This document shows, piece after piece, positions 32,464 to 41,689 of a stretch of 64,000 bases of DNA. The notes under the pieces are model-generated. The model did no database searches. It was not told the origin of the DNA and was given only the letters and a program-made list of their open reading frames with translations. Where the stretch lies: the NCBI RefSeq assembly GCF_007846095.1, contig NZ_VOEI01000001.1, forward strand, positions 1,204,983 through 1,268,982, read 5' to 3'. How positions within the stretch are numbered: position 1 is the stretch's first letter; the number at the start of each line of letters is the position of its first letter. The DNA is from Mucilaginibacter achroorhodeus (GTDB lineage Bacteria > Bacteroidota > Bacteroidia > Sphingobacteriales > Sphingobacteriaceae). The position numbers and the translations under genes were made by a program.

Positions 32464-33120
32464 TTACATATCTATCAACAGGCTCTCTCCAAATTTTTGG
32501 GAAACTGTCTTAGGCTCTTCTCCATTAATACTGATCACCAGCGAATTATCAAAGGTGATTTTTTCCAGCAGTTGTATTTTGGTGCCTATATTGATGCTAA
32601 GCTTCTGTAGGTATTGTAAGAATTGACTTGTAGTATCCCTAACGGCTACAACACGGCAACTGCCGCCAACTTTTACATCAGCCAGGGTGGTAGAGTAGCG
32701 TTTGGCCATTTTTCCGTTTGCCTTTGGAATAGGGTCCCCATGAGGGTCATATTCCGGGAAGCCCAAAAATTTATCCAGTCTATCGGCAAGTGTTGCATCT
32801 TTTATATGTTCAAGATCTTCGGCTATATCATGTATCTCGTCCCAATGATATCCCAGCTTCTCCAGCAGGAACACCTCCCATAACCGGTGTCGACGAACGA
32901 TCATGGTTGCATCTTTTTGGCCCTGAGCGGTTAATTCAACGCCTTTCTTTTTGTCGTAGCTGATCAGTTGTTTATCGGTAAGCTTTCTTATCATGTCTAC
33001 AACCGATGCCGGGTTATTGCCCAGTGCATCTGCAATTGCCGTAGGTGATATCTTCTGTCCCTTGTCCTGCCAAAGGCGATAAATGCATTTTAAATAGTTC
33101 TCTTCTGAAAGGGTGTTCAT
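32464..33120 (-). CDS. DtxR/MntR-family metal-dependent repressor
   Basis: A 218-residue regulator with an N-terminal winged helix (about 5-65, ISPTAIADALGNNPASVVDMIRKL), a dimerisation and metal-binding domain (about 70-140, with HRLWEVFL, GYHWDEIHDIAEDLEH and a FPEYDPHGDPIP segment) and a C-terminal FeoA/SH3-like domain (about 150-218). With Mn(II) or Fe(II) bound, such proteins repress metal uptake. It is divergent from a TonB-dependent receptor, and the shared gap holds large palindromes overlapping the receptor promoter. Mn versus Fe specificity cannot be settled by eye. Confidence 0.93.
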   Translation of the reverse strand: MNTLSEENYLKCIYRLWQDKGQKISPTAIADALGNNPASVVDMIRKLTDKQLISYDKKKGVELTAQGQKDATMIVRRHRLWEVFLLEKLGYHWDEIHDIAEDLEHIKDATLADRLDKFLGFPEYDPHGDPIPKANGKMAKRYSTTLADVKVGGSCRVVAVRDTTSQFLQYLQKLSINIGTKIQLLEKITFDNSLVISINGEEPKTVSQKFGESLLIDM

Positions 33121-33137
33121 TTTTTTATCTGCTTATA

Positions 33138-33145
33138 CAAACATA
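33138..33145 (-). promoter_or_regulatory. -7 promoter element of the DtxR-type gene
   Basis: TATGTTTG on minus, an exact TAnnTTTG match, 17 nt before the ATG. The divergent receptor promoter uses the same -7 sequence. Confidence 0.5.
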
Positions 33146-33162
33146 AACAATTAGTTACAGTT

Positions 33163-33196
33163 ATAAATAAAATTAGCCTTACCTAATTTTATTTAT
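33163..33196. promoter_or_regulatory. Candidate metal-repressor operator (14-bp palindrome)
   Basis: Perfect 14-nt arms (33163-33176 and 33183-33196) around CCTTAC, with core TTAGCCTTACCTAA. This resembles the TTAGG..CCTAA logic of DtxR-family sites. It reaches the -33 element of the receptor promoter. A second palindrome, ATATTAAATTTAATAT at 33202-33217, lies in its spacer. Confidence 0.6.
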
Positions 33197-33226
33197 TTAA
33201 CATATTAAATTTAATATATATGTTTG
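33196..33226 (+). promoter_or_regulatory. Promoter of the TonB receptor gene
   Basis: TTTA (33196-33199) and TATGTTTG (33219-33226) are 19 nt apart; the -7 is exact and the -33 is one base off. Both palindromes overlap it, as expected for a repressible promoter. Confidence 0.6.
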
Positions 33227-33242
33227 TTCAAAATATAATTCG

Positions 33243-35699
33243 ATGCGTTATTTAATAATTTTGTCTTCATTCTTAATGTCTGCCACTACTTACGCACAAA
33301 ACGGCGTGTTAACGGGAACAATTTCTGCTTCCGGCAATCCGCTTGCTTATGCTTCAGTCAGCCTGCGAGGAACGTCATATGGCTGCACTACAGATCAGTA
33401 TGGCATATTTAAGCTGGCTGGCATAAAGCCCGGCGAATACGTAATGGTATGCTCAAGCATTGGTTATTTTGCAAAGCACATCCGGGTAAAAATATCAGGC
33501 GATACCGTTATCCAAAACGCCGAATTGCAAGAGGGAAGCTCAAAGCTCAGCGAGGTGATTGTTACCGGTGTATCGCGCGCTACCGAGCTCCGCAGCAATC
33601 CCGTTCCCATTGCGGTTATCACCAGAAAAGAAATACAGCAAAGCATAAACACCAACATCATAGATGCGATTACCAAAGGCGTGCCCGGCGTAACGGCCGT
33701 AACTACCGGGCCCAACATATCTAAGCCATTTATCAGGGGATTGGGATACAACAGGGTGCTTACCTTATACGATGGTATACGCCAGGAAGGCCAGCAATGG
33801 GGCGATGAACACGGTATTGAGGTTGACCAATATGCCATGGCCCGCGCTGAAGTAATAAAAGGACCTGCAAGTTTAACCTATGGGTCGGATGCACTGGCGG
33901 GTGTGATCAACTTGATCCCGTACATCCCGGCCGGAGAGAACGGCAAACTTAACGGGGATTGGACGACGGAATACCACACCAACAACGGCCTTATAGCATC
34001 CTCGCTTGGCTTAGCCTACAAAAAAAACGACTGGAAGTACGCGTTTTGGGCAACCGGCAAAACGGCTCATAACTATTACAATAAGGTAGACGGTTATGTT
34101 TACAATACCGCTTACCAGGAATATATATTCTCCGGTATGGCAAGGGTTGATAAACCCTGGGGGTACTCACAGTTCAGTGCTGCAGCTTATAACAACAAGC
34201 AGGAAATACCAGATGGTAGCCGCGACTCGCTTACCCGCAGGTTTACGATACAGGTAGCAGAGGGGGCAAATGACGATATTAAGAACCGCCCTTTTGCGCC
34301 TGTTAAATGGCTTACCTCATACGGTATTACGCCTTTGCACCAGCATATACAACATTATCGTATATATAATAAAACAGAGATAAAAGCCGGCAGCGGCATC
34401 TTTTCAACTTCGTTGGGCTGGCAGCAAAGCGTTCGTCGCGAATATAACCATCCAACGCAGCCAGAGCAGCCAGGATTATATGTAACGCTAAATACCATTA
34501 ATTACGATTTTCGCTACAGTCCGCAGGTCTGGCATGGTTGGGAAACATCTTTCGGCCTTAACGGCATCTATCAAAACAATGCCAGCAAGGATGCAACAGA
34601 TTTTCCCATCCCCGATTATGGGTTATTTGATATCGGAGCCTTCGCCTTCGCCAAGAAGACATTTGGCAAAGTAGATATCTCCGGGGGGATCCGTTATGAT
34701 ACCCGACACATCAACTGGAATGATTTTTATGTGGGATCAAACCCCACTAACGGTTTTGAGCAGAAGGTATCGGCCAGTGACCCGGCTGGGAAATTGCAGT
34801 TTCCGGCATTCAGCCATAATTATTACGGCATCTCCGGCAGTTTAGGGTTTACCTATAACATTAGTGAACACGTGCTGTTGAAGGCAAATATTGCCCGGGG
34901 CTACCGTGCACCAAATATTACCGAGATAGGCAGTAATGGCCTCGACCCCGGTGCACATATTGTTTACCTGGGTAACCGAAACTTTAAACCGGAGTTTAGC
35001 CTGCAGCAGGACCTTGGCTTTATTGCCTACTTAAAAAACGCAGACCTTGCGCTGGAAGTGTTTAACAACAACATAGAGAATTACATTTACCAATCGCGCT
35101 TGAATGATGAGAACGGAAACCCGGTAATCATCGTCCCCGGCAATACCACTTACCAGTACCAGCAATCAAAAGCGCGTTTATATGGTGCAGAATTTACATT
35201 TAATCTGCATCCGCAGGCTACAAAATGGGTTGAGTTTGATAATAGCCTGGCTTATGTAATTGGGTTGAATAAAAACCAAAAGCTTATTGAACAAAGTAAC
35301 GGCGCAGCTAAGTATCTCCCCTTCATTCCTCCTTTGCATTGGCAGTCTGATCTTAAATTTAAATGGAATGCCAGTTTGGGATGGTTCTCCAAATTCTGGT
35401 TAAGAACAGGATTGGATTTTTTCGCGGCGCAAAACCGTTTCTACGCCTTAAACGATACCGAAACGCCCACCACTGGATATACTTTAGCACATGCAGGTGT
35501 GGGTTCAACTATCAAACGGAAATCAGGCAAACCGATATGCGAGTTATTTATCCAGGCAGATAATCTGTTTGATGTGGCTTATCAATCTAACCTCAATCGT
35601 TTAAAATATTTTGAATATTACACTGCTTCACCCAATGGCCGGTCGGGAATCTATAATATGGGAAGGAATGTGAGTTTTAAGGTAGTGTTTACGCTTTAG
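33243..35699 (+). CDS. TonB-dependent receptor, probable metal or metallophore uptake
   Basis: An 818-residue outer-membrane receptor. After a signal peptide (cleavage near TYAQ) comes a CarboxypepD_reg-like domain (about 20-100), then the plug (about 110-230, FIRGLGYNRVLTLYDG, VIKGPASLTYGSDALAGVIN) and a 22-strand barrel ending in Phe-Thr-Leu. The plug carries GQQWGDEHGIEVDQ, a motif I associate with metal-related receptors. A DtxR/MntR-type repressor is divergent, with a palindrome on the promoter, so Fe, Mn or Zn uptake is the likely job. No inner-membrane transporter follows. Confidence 0.9.
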   Translation: MRYLIILSSFLMSATTYAQNGVLTGTISASGNPLAYASVSLRGTSYGCTTDQYGIFKLAGIKPGEYVMVCSSIGYFAKHIRVKISGDTVIQNAELQEGSSKLSEVIVTGVSRATELRSNPVPIAVITRKEIQQSINTNIIDAITKGVPGVTAVTTGPNISKPFIRGLGYNRVLTLYDGIRQEGQQWGDEHGIEVDQYAMARAEVIKGPASLTYGSDALAGVINLIPYIPAGENGKLNGDWTTEYHTNNGLIASSLGLAYKKNDWKYAFWATGKTAHNYYNKVDGYVYNTAYQEYIFSGMARVDKPWGYSQFSAAAYNNKQEIPDGSRDSLTRRFTIQVAEGANDDIKNRPFAPVKWLTSYGITPLHQHIQHYRIYNKTEIKAGSGIFSTSLGWQQSVRREYNHPTQPEQPGLYVTLNTINYDFRYSPQVWHGWETSFGLNGIYQNNASKDATDFPIPDYGLFDIGAFAFAKKTFGKVDISGGIRYDTRHINWNDFYVGSNPTNGFEQKVSASDPAGKLQFPAFSHNYYGISGSLGFTYNISEHVLLKANIARGYRAPNITEIGSNGLDPGAHIVYLGNRNFKPEFSLQQDLGFIAYLKNADLALEVFNNNIENYIYQSRLNDENGNPVIIVPGNTTYQYQQSKARLYGAEFTFNLHPQATKWVEFDNSLAYVIGLNKNQKLIEQSNGAAKYLPFIPPLHWQSDLKFKWNASLGWFSKFWLRTGLDFFAAQNRFYALNDTETPTTGYTLAHAGVGSTIKRKSGKPICELFIQADNLFDVAYQSNLNRLKYFEYYTASPNGRSGIYNMGRNVSFKVVFTL

Positions 35700-35710
35700 A
35701 TGTATCAAAA

Positions 35711-35752
35711 TGTCATTGCGAGGAGGTTGCCACGCTATCGCTCGCAATGACA
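35711..35752. repeat. Intergenic inverted repeat of the TGTCATTGCGAG type
   Basis: TGTCATTGCGAG (35711-35722) and CTCGCAATGACA (35741-35752) are perfect 12-bp arms around 18 nt. From general knowledge this arm sequence recurs in many bacterial genomes. A second palindrome, CATCCGCCAATTGGCGGATG, follows at 35783-35802. Confidence 0.7.
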
Positions 35753-35835
35753 TAGTTTGTTGACACGAGCCTGCGCGATTATCATCCGCCAATTGGCGGA
35801 TGTAGCGAGGGAATTTGAAAGGCAAAAAAAATTTA

Positions 35836-35867
35836 AACAAAAAAGGACGGCTGTTTAGCCGTCCTTT
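35836..35867 (-). terminator. Terminator of the rimP-nusA-infB operon
   Basis: AAAGGACGGC (35842-35851) pairs with GCCGTCCTTT (35858-35867). On minus it is followed by TTTTTGTTT. It may also stop the convergent receptor transcript. Confidence 0.82.
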
Positions 35868-35888
35868 CCATTTATCTGTTAACCCGGC

Positions 35889-38810
35889 TTATGCCAGTTT
35901 ACGTTTTACTTCTACGTTTTCGTATGCCTCAACTATGTCACCTACTTCAATGTTGTTGTAGTTGGCAATATTCAAACCACACTCGTAACCTTGCTTAACT
36001 TCTTTAACATCGTCTTTAAAACGTTTCAATGAAGCCAGCTCACCGGTATGTACTACCACACCATCGCGGATAATACGGATCTTGCTGTTGCGGTTGATCT
36101 GTCCATCTAACACCATGCAACCTGCAATAGTACCTACCTTGCTGATCTTGAATGTCTCACGGATCTCAACGTTAGCAACGATCTTCTCTTCAAACGTTGG
36201 TGCAAGCATACCTTCCATCGCCGCTTTGATCTCGTTGATCGCGTCGTAGATGATAGAGTACAACCTGATGTCGATCTGTTCCTGCTCGGCCAGTTTACGC
36301 GCATTTTGCGATGGGCGAACCTGGAAACCGATGATGATCGCATCTGATGCTGATGCCAGCAAGACGTCCGACTCGGAGATCTGGCCAACTGCTTTAGAGA
36401 TGATATTAACCTGTATCTGTTCTGTAGATAGTTTCAGCAATGAATCTGATAACGCTTCGATTGAACCATCCACGTCACCCTTAACAATAACGTTAAGTTC
36501 TTTAAAGTTACCCACAGCCAAACGACGACCGATCTCATCCAGCGTGATGTGTTTCTGCGTACGCAGGCCTTGTTCACGTTGTAATTGAAGGCGTTTGTTA
36601 GCTATTTCACGTGCTTCCGGCTCGCTGTCAAGTGCGTTGAACCTGTCGCCCGCGGTTGGTGCGCCCTGCATACCCAATACCTGTACCGGTGTTGACGGGC
36701 CTGCAGATTCTACACGCTGGCCACGTTCGTTGGTTAATGCTTTAACACGGCCGCTGTAGCAACCTGCTAATATAGGGTCGCCCACTTTTAAACGGCCGGC
36801 CTGTACTAATACAGTGGTAACAATACCGCGGCCTTTATCTAAGGCGGCTTCAATTACGGTACCAACGGCACGTTTGTTAGGGTTAGCTTTTAGTTCTAAC
36901 AACTCTGCTTCAAGCAATACTTTCTCTAACAACAGGTCGATGTTTAAGCCGCTCTTTGCAGAGATTTCCTGGGTTTGGTATTTACCACCCCATTCTTCAA
37001 CCAGGATATTCATACCTGATAACTGCTCGCGCACCTTATCGGCATTGGCACCCGGTTTATCAATTTTATTAAATGCGAAGATGATAGGTGCACCGGCAGC
37101 CTGCGCGTGGTTTATAGCCTCGCGGGTTTGCGGCATCACGCTGTCATCAGCAGCAATTACGATGATAACAATATCTGTAACCTGTGCACCACGTGCACGC
37201 ATAGCGGTAAACGCTTCGTGGCCCGGTGTATCCAGGAAGGTGATCTTTCCTTTATTCTCCGGCAGGGTTACTTCATAAGCCCCGATGTGCTGGGTTATAC
37301 CACCTGCCTCGCCACCAATAACATTGGTTTTGCGAATAAAGTCAAGCAATGATGTTTTACCGTGGTCAACGTGGCCCATGATGGTCACGATAGGAGAGCG
37401 CGGAACCAGGTCTTCCGGATCATCCGGTTGATCAAGGTTAGCTTCTTCGTCCTGTGGTTTCACAAACTCAACCTGGTAGCCAAACTCATCAGCAACAATG
37501 CTCAGGGTTTCTGCATCCAAACGCTGGTTGATAGACACGAACATACCCAGACTCATACAAGTACCAATGATCTGCGTAACCGGAACATCCATCATTGATG
37601 CTAACTCGTTTGCCGTAACAAACTCGGTAACCTTCAATATTTTCGATTGAAGCTCCTGTTCCATTGCCAGTTCTTCAGCAGTTGCAGCTACGTCGTCACG
37701 TTTTTGGCGACGGAACTTAGCGCGCTGTGAGAACTTACCAGACTTACCTGCACCACTTAAGCGTGCAAGGGTTGCCTTAATTTGGTCTTGTATATCCTTT
37801 TCTGAAGGTTCTTCTTTTGGTGTTGAAGGCGGCGCATTCCTGTTATTCCTAAAATCGGGACGGTTAGCGTTGCCACCACCTTGCGGTTGCGGCGGCCTGT
37901 TCCTGAAATCCGGACGATTTGGATTGATGGTGCCGCTAAGCGGTTGCTGTTGGTTACCACCACCTTCTTTACGCTTACGTTTGCGTTTTTGATCGGCGTT
38001 GCTTTGCGCATTGGATGATGATGCCACCGGGCCGCCTCGTTTTGGCTGCTCAACAGGCAATTGTATCTTACCAATGATCTTAGGGCCCGAAAGGCGCTCA
38101 GCATTGGCACGGATCACTTCATCATCTTCAGCAACTTCTGCAACAGGTGTTTGTGCAGGCGTCTCGGCTACGGCAACTGGTGCAGGTTCAGGCGCTTTCG
38201 GTTTCTCAACCTCAACGGCTTTCTCAACAACAGGTGCAGGGGCGGGTTCAGCTGCTTGTGGCTTCTCAACCTCCGGTGCTTTCTCAGCAACAGGTGCAGC
38301 AGGAGCTTCCGGAGCCTGTTCAACAACGGGCTCGGGCTTTGTTTCCGGGGCAGGCTTCGCAGCCGGCTTGTTCAAATTATTAAGGTCAATCTTACCAACT
38401 ACCTTAACGCCCGGTAACGCCTCGTTACGTTCTTCGGCTTTCTCCTCTGCAGGAGCTGCCGTTTTTGGCTTTTCAGCAGGCGTCGAAGTAAACTGGCCTG
38501 CATTTTTGATCAGTATCTCTTCGTTCTCAAAATCACGGTTGCGGCGCTGCTCTGCAGGGCGCTGCTCGGGAGCCGCAGGGGCTTCCTCCTTCCTGATCTT
38601 TCCGATACTGATCTGTTTGGCCTCCTCCTTAATAACTTTATCAGCAGCAAATTCCTTCAATAGCACGTTGTACATTTCGCCATCTAACTTGGCCATAGGC
38701 TGCTTTTCTACTTTGTAACCTTTTGATCCAAGAAAGTCGACAATGGTACCCATACCAATGTTAAGTTCCTTTACCGCTTTAATTAATTTTATGGATTTGT
38801 CTTCTGACAT
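35889..38810 (-). CDS. infB: Translation initiation factor IF-2
   Basis: A 973-residue GTPase that brings initiator tRNA to the 30S ribosome. The N-terminal 400 residues hold an IF2-N subdomain followed by a long Pro/Ala/Glu/Val-rich linker and an Asn/Arg/Gln-rich basic stretch. A second IF2-N helical bundle (about 390-450) precedes the G domain, with G1 GHVDHGKT (about 478-485), G3 DTPGHEAF and G4 NKID. Domains II to IV complete the protein. It is the last gene of rimP-nusA-infB, 58 nt after nusA, and ends at a terminator. Confidence 0.98.
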   Translation of the reverse strand: MSEDKSIKLIKAVKELNIGMGTIVDFLGSKGYKVEKQPMAKLDGEMYNVLLKEFAADKVIKEEAKQISIGKIRKEEAPAAPEQRPAEQRRNRDFENEEILIKNAGQFTSTPAEKPKTAAPAEEKAEERNEALPGVKVVGKIDLNNLNKPAAKPAPETKPEPVVEQAPEAPAAPVAEKAPEVEKPQAAEPAPAPVVEKAVEVEKPKAPEPAPVAVAETPAQTPVAEVAEDDEVIRANAERLSGPKIIGKIQLPVEQPKRGGPVASSSNAQSNADQKRKRKRKEGGGNQQQPLSGTINPNRPDFRNRPPQPQGGGNANRPDFRNNRNAPPSTPKEEPSEKDIQDQIKATLARLSGAGKSGKFSQRAKFRRQKRDDVAATAEELAMEQELQSKILKVTEFVTANELASMMDVPVTQIIGTCMSLGMFVSINQRLDAETLSIVADEFGYQVEFVKPQDEEANLDQPDDPEDLVPRSPIVTIMGHVDHGKTSLLDFIRKTNVIGGEAGGITQHIGAYEVTLPENKGKITFLDTPGHEAFTAMRARGAQVTDIVIIVIAADDSVMPQTREAINHAQAAGAPIIFAFNKIDKPGANADKVREQLSGMNILVEEWGGKYQTQEISAKSGLNIDLLLEKVLLEAELLELKANPNKRAVGTVIEAALDKGRGIVTTVLVQAGRLKVGDPILAGCYSGRVKALTNERGQRVESAGPSTPVQVLGMQGAPTAGDRFNALDSEPEAREIANKRLQLQREQGLRTQKHITLDEIGRRLAVGNFKELNVIVKGDVDGSIEALSDSLLKLSTEQIQVNIISKAVGQISESDVLLASASDAIIIGFQVRPSQNARKLAEQEQIDIRLYSIIYDAINEIKAAMEGMLAPTFEEKIVANVEIRETFKISKVGTIAGCMVLDGQINRNSKIRIIRDGVVVHTGELASLKRFKDDVKEVKQGYECGLNIANYNNIEVGDIVEAYENVEVKRKLA

Positions 38811-38868
38811 TTATTAAATTTTCTCTCTAATTATCGCAAAAATACGATTTTTAATTTGTTATTCGGTT

Positions 38869-40104
38869 TTATTCAAACTCAGCCTGCAGAATTGATAAAA
38901 CTTCTTTTACCGTTTCCTCCTCCAGGTCGGTACGTTTAACCAATTCGCCAACAGATAGCTCCAATACCGATTTTGCCGTATCTAAACCAATACGTTTAAA
39001 CTCGTCTAATATCCAGCTATCAATTTCGTCTGAGAATTCTTCGATGTCCACATCCTCATCATGCTCATCTGCCTCACGGTAAACATCAATCTCATAGCCT
39101 GTCAATTTACCTGCCAGTTTTATGTTATGGCCACCACGACCGATGGCTAATGACACTTGATCTGGTTTTAAGTAAACTGCAGCGGTTTTTTTCTCATCGT
39201 CCAGCTTAATTGTAGTGATCTTTGCCGGAGATAAGGCACGCTGAATGTACAATTGTATGTTATTGGTGTAGTTAATTACGTCAATGTTCTCGTTCTTCAA
39301 CTCGCGAACGATACCATGGATACGCGAACCTTTCATACCCACACACGCACCAACCGGATCGATACGGTCATCGTAAGACTCAACGGCAACTTTTGCACGC
39401 TCGCCCGGTTCACGAACGATCTTCTTGATAGTGATCAACCCATCAAATATTTCCGGCACCTCAAGCTCAAACAAACGCTGTAAGAACTCAGGGGCAGTAC
39501 GTGAAATAATGATCTTGGGGTTGCTGTTCATCATATCCACCTTGCTTACTACAGCACGTACGCTATCGCCTTTTTTGAAATAGTCTGCAGGAATTTGTTC
39601 GGTTTTTGGAAGCAGCAACTCATTACCTTCATCATCCAGTACCAAGGTTTCTTTTTTCCAAACCTGGTAAACTTCGCCGGTAACAATTTCGCCAACGCGG
39701 TCTTTATATTTTTTGAAGATCTCGTCTTTCTCCAATTCCAGAATTTTTGAAACCAATGTTTGGCGTGCTGCCAAAATAGCGCGGCGGCCAAAACTTTCTA
39801 AAGTGATCTGCTCAATAAAATCGTCGCCAACTTCCAGGTCAGGATCAATTTTGTGTGCTTCTGCCAGTTCAATTTCAAGGTCATCATCCTCGCTAAAACC
39901 ATCTTCCATTACGGCACGCGTGCGCCATATCTCTAAGTCACCGTTGTCGGTGTTTACAATTACGTCGCAATTTTCGTCTGTGCCGTATTTTTTCCTGATC
40001 ATGCTTCTGAAAACGTCTTCCAGTACGCTCATCATGGTTGGGCGGTCAATATTCTTGAAGTCTTTAAACTCCTGAAAAGAATCAATTAAATTAATATTGC
40101 TCAT
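38869..40104 (-). CDS. nusA: Transcription termination/antitermination factor NusA
   Basis: A 411-residue RNA polymerase-binding factor that controls pausing and termination. The N-terminal polymerase-binding domain (about 1-130) is followed by S1 (about 135-200, GEIVTGEVYQV), KH1 and KH2 (about 205-350, GACVGMKGSRIHGIVREL, LAIGRGGHNIKLA) and a short C-terminal helix-hairpin segment (VGELVKRTDLEEETV). It lacks the two acidic repeats of the E. coli protein, as is normal outside gamma-proteobacteria. It lies 9 nt after rimP, so the genes are co-transcribed. Confidence 0.97.
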   Translation of the reverse strand: MSNINLIDSFQEFKDFKNIDRPTMMSVLEDVFRSMIRKKYGTDENCDVIVNTDNGDLEIWRTRAVMEDGFSEDDDLEIELAEAHKIDPDLEVGDDFIEQITLESFGRRAILAARQTLVSKILELEKDEIFKKYKDRVGEIVTGEVYQVWKKETLVLDDEGNELLLPKTEQIPADYFKKGDSVRAVVSKVDMMNSNPKIIISRTAPEFLQRLFELEVPEIFDGLITIKKIVREPGERAKVAVESYDDRIDPVGACVGMKGSRIHGIVRELKNENIDVINYTNNIQLYIQRALSPAKITTIKLDDEKKTAAVYLKPDQVSLAIGRGGHNIKLAGKLTGYEIDVYREADEHDEDVDIEEFSDEIDSWILDEFKRIGLDTAKSVLELSVGELVKRTDLEEETVKEVLSILQAEFE

Positions 40105-40113
40105 CTTCTCTTA

Positions 40114-40578
40114 TTACTTGAATGATATTAAAACTTTTGTTTCTGTTATTTTATAAAGCGGGATTGTGCTTTCCACAATTTCTGCTTTTTTTCCTTTTTG
40201 CTTTATGGTCTCCTCTATCTGTATAGCTTCATCGCCTGCAGCAATTAGTTTACCCTCACGTTTAGTGCCGTCATCCATTTTTATACTCAGGTTGCGGCCA
40301 ATGTTCTTGGTAAATTGCCTTGTCAACTTCAGCGGCGCATCTACTCCGGGCGATGATACCTCAAGGTTGTAGGCATTTTCTATTACATTCTCTTCTTCCA
40401 GATGAAAGCCAACATGGCGGCTGATGGCTGCACAATCGGCAATTCCTACACCGCTATCTCCGTCTACCAACACCATCAACTTACCGTTCGGGTGCATCTT
40501 TACATCAACCAGAAAGATGTTGGGCAACTCTGCTAACTTCTCTTCAACCAGCTCTGTTACTCGCTTTTCAATATTCAT
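40114..40578 (-). CDS. rimP: Ribosome maturation factor RimP
   Basis: A 154-residue protein needed for 30S subunit assembly. It has the two-domain RimP fold: an N-terminal alpha/beta domain (about 1-80, VEEKLAELPNIFLVDVKM, DCAAISRHVGF) and a C-terminal SH3-like domain (about 85-154) after the conserved LEVSSPGVDAPLK. It is the first gene of the rimP-nusA-infB operon. A hairpin with a T-run lies between its promoter and its start. Confidence 0.96.
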   Translation of the reverse strand: MNIEKRVTELVEEKLAELPNIFLVDVKMHPNGKLMVLVDGDSGVGIADCAAISRHVGFHLEEENVIENAYNLEVSSPGVDAPLKLTRQFTKNIGRNLSIKMDDGTKREGKLIAAGDEAIQIEETIKQKGKKAEIVESTIPLYKITETKVLISFK

Positions 40579-40631
40579 TATCGTTGTGTTTTCGTCCCGT
40601 TTTTACGCCAGGAAAAATTGATCGATAAAAG

Positions 40632-40660
40632 AAAAGAGGGGACTAATCGCCCCCTCTTTT
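40632..40660 (-). terminator. Terminator-like hairpin in the rimP leader (possible attenuator)
   Basis: AAAAGAGGGG (40632-40641) pairs with CCCCTCTTTT (40651-40660). On minus it is followed by CTTTT. It is downstream of a consensus promoter and 54 nt before the rimP start. It could end the 40708 gene's transcript, attenuate the nusA operon, or both. Confidence 0.7.
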
Positions 40661-40673
40661 TTAATTTTCAATG

Positions 40674-40704
40674 CAAATATAACATGTTTCAAGATAATTT
40701 CAAA
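40674..40704 (-). promoter_or_regulatory. Consensus promoter of rimP-nusA-infB
   Basis: On minus TTTG (40701-40704) is followed after exactly 19 nt by TATATTTG (40674-40681). It is a perfect match to the Bacteroidota promoter, placed right after the upstream gene's stop codon. Confidence 0.75.
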
Positions 40705-40707
40705 GCC

Positions 40708-41130
40708 TTAGGGCTTAAAAATCAAATCGATGTATTTACGCGAGCCAACTTTGGCACCGCCCCGTATATAGTCTGACAGATGATTGGCTGCATCAAGCTG
40801 ATAGTTACGCACAAAGTATGTTTTTCCTTTTACGAAAGGCGTATCCGGTGTAAAAGTAATGATCGAATCCTTTACCTCGTATCTACCTGGCTGTATCGGC
40901 TGATAACTTTTGAGATCGGTATCTGCGGGCATAGCGTAAACCGGCACAAGGCTTTGCCATACCTTGGTATTGGTATCTCTCGATAATTCTCCTATGACCA
41001 ACTTATCTAAACCATTAAACTGTACAGACCGGTGATTGGGCGATAGCAATAAGCTGATCCTCGATGTTGACGGCTGTGGCCGGGAACAAGCGGTTAATAA
41101 GATCAACAAAAACAAACAAAAGATCTTCAT
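40708..41130 (-). CDS. Hypothetical lipoprotein
   Basis: A 140-residue protein starting at the ATG at 41130 with a lipoprotein signal (Phe/Leu-rich core, lipobox LLTAC). The mature part is polar and beta-rich, with a segment (YEVKDSIITFTPDTPFVKGKTYFV) that recalls Ig-like folds of Bacteroidota lipoproteins. The frame is open to 41250, but that would overlap the upstream regulator gene by over 100 nt. It starts 7 nt after that gene, suggesting co-transcription. Function unknown. Confidence 0.75.
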   Translation of the reverse strand: MKIFCLFLLILLTACSRPQPSTSRISLLLSPNHRSVQFNGLDKLVIGELSRDTNTKVWQSLVPVYAMPADTDLKSYQPIQPGRYEVKDSIITFTPDTPFVKGKTYFVRNYQLDAANHLSDYIRGGAKVGSRKYIDLIFKP

Positions 41131-41137
41131 ATCATAA

Positions 41138-41605
41138 TTACTTGGGAACCGGCAGGGCCAAGCCGCTTTTAACAATATCCATACAAATAGATGATTTAAA
41201 GCGCTGTATGCCGGGGTTATTAAAAAACAATTCGTGCGTAAGTTTTTCATACTCTTTCATATTGCTTACCACTACTATCAGCATAAAATCTGCTTCTCCG
41301 GTTACATAATAGCATTGCTGCACCTGCGGCGTTTGCTCAAACTTGCGTTTGGTTTTGGTGACCATCTCTACCTTATCGGCCTCCATCTCTACCTGCACAA
41401 CAATAGTAATAAGTTGCCCCAGGTGTTCCGGATTGAGTACGGCGATGTCTTTTTTTATAACGCCCAGTTCGCGCATGCGGGTTATCCTCCGCTGCACAGC
41501 TGGTGCAGAAAGCCCTATCTTATTGCCTATCTCGCGCTGCGATGTTAAGTTATTCAATTGCAGTATTTCGAGTATTTTATGATCTAAAGAGTCTAAAAGT
41601 TCCAT
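41138..41605 (-). CDS. Lrp/AsnC family transcriptional regulator (second copy)
   Basis: A 155-residue regulator with a winged helix (about 5-60, LDHKILEILQLNNLTSQREIGNKI) and a RAM ligand-binding domain (about 68-145, CYYVTGEADFMLIVVV). It is clearly distinct from the Lrp protein at 31932. It is divergent from an EamA/DMT transporter gene with an 84-nt gap, the usual arrangement when an Lrp-type regulator controls an amino-acid or metabolite exporter. Confidence 0.92.
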   Translation of the reverse strand: MELLDSLDHKILEILQLNNLTSQREIGNKIGLSAPAVQRRITRMRELGVIKKDIAVLNPEHLGQLITIVVQVEMEADKVEMVTKTKRKFEQTPQVQQCYYVTGEADFMLIVVVSNMKEYEKLTHELFFNNPGIQRFKSSICMDIVKSGLALPVPK

Positions 41606-41677
41606 TTAACCGCTAAAATATGAAATAAAATTGCATAAACAGTTCAAAATTGATGAAAAAATGCACGTTTGTCAATT

Positions 41678-41685
41678 TATTTTTG
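41678..41685 (+). promoter_or_regulatory. -7 promoter element of the EamA transporter gene
   Basis: TATTTTTG, an exact TAnnTTTG match, ends 4 nt before the ATG at 41690, so the mRNA may be leaderless. Confidence 0.45.
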
Positions 41686-41689
41686 CGCC

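Noticed and set aside
37999..38718. Open frame of 239 codons on plus inside infB
   Set aside because: A low-complexity Ser/Thr/Gly/Ala product antisense to the Pro/Ala/Glu-rich linker of IF-2; a shadow of that composition.
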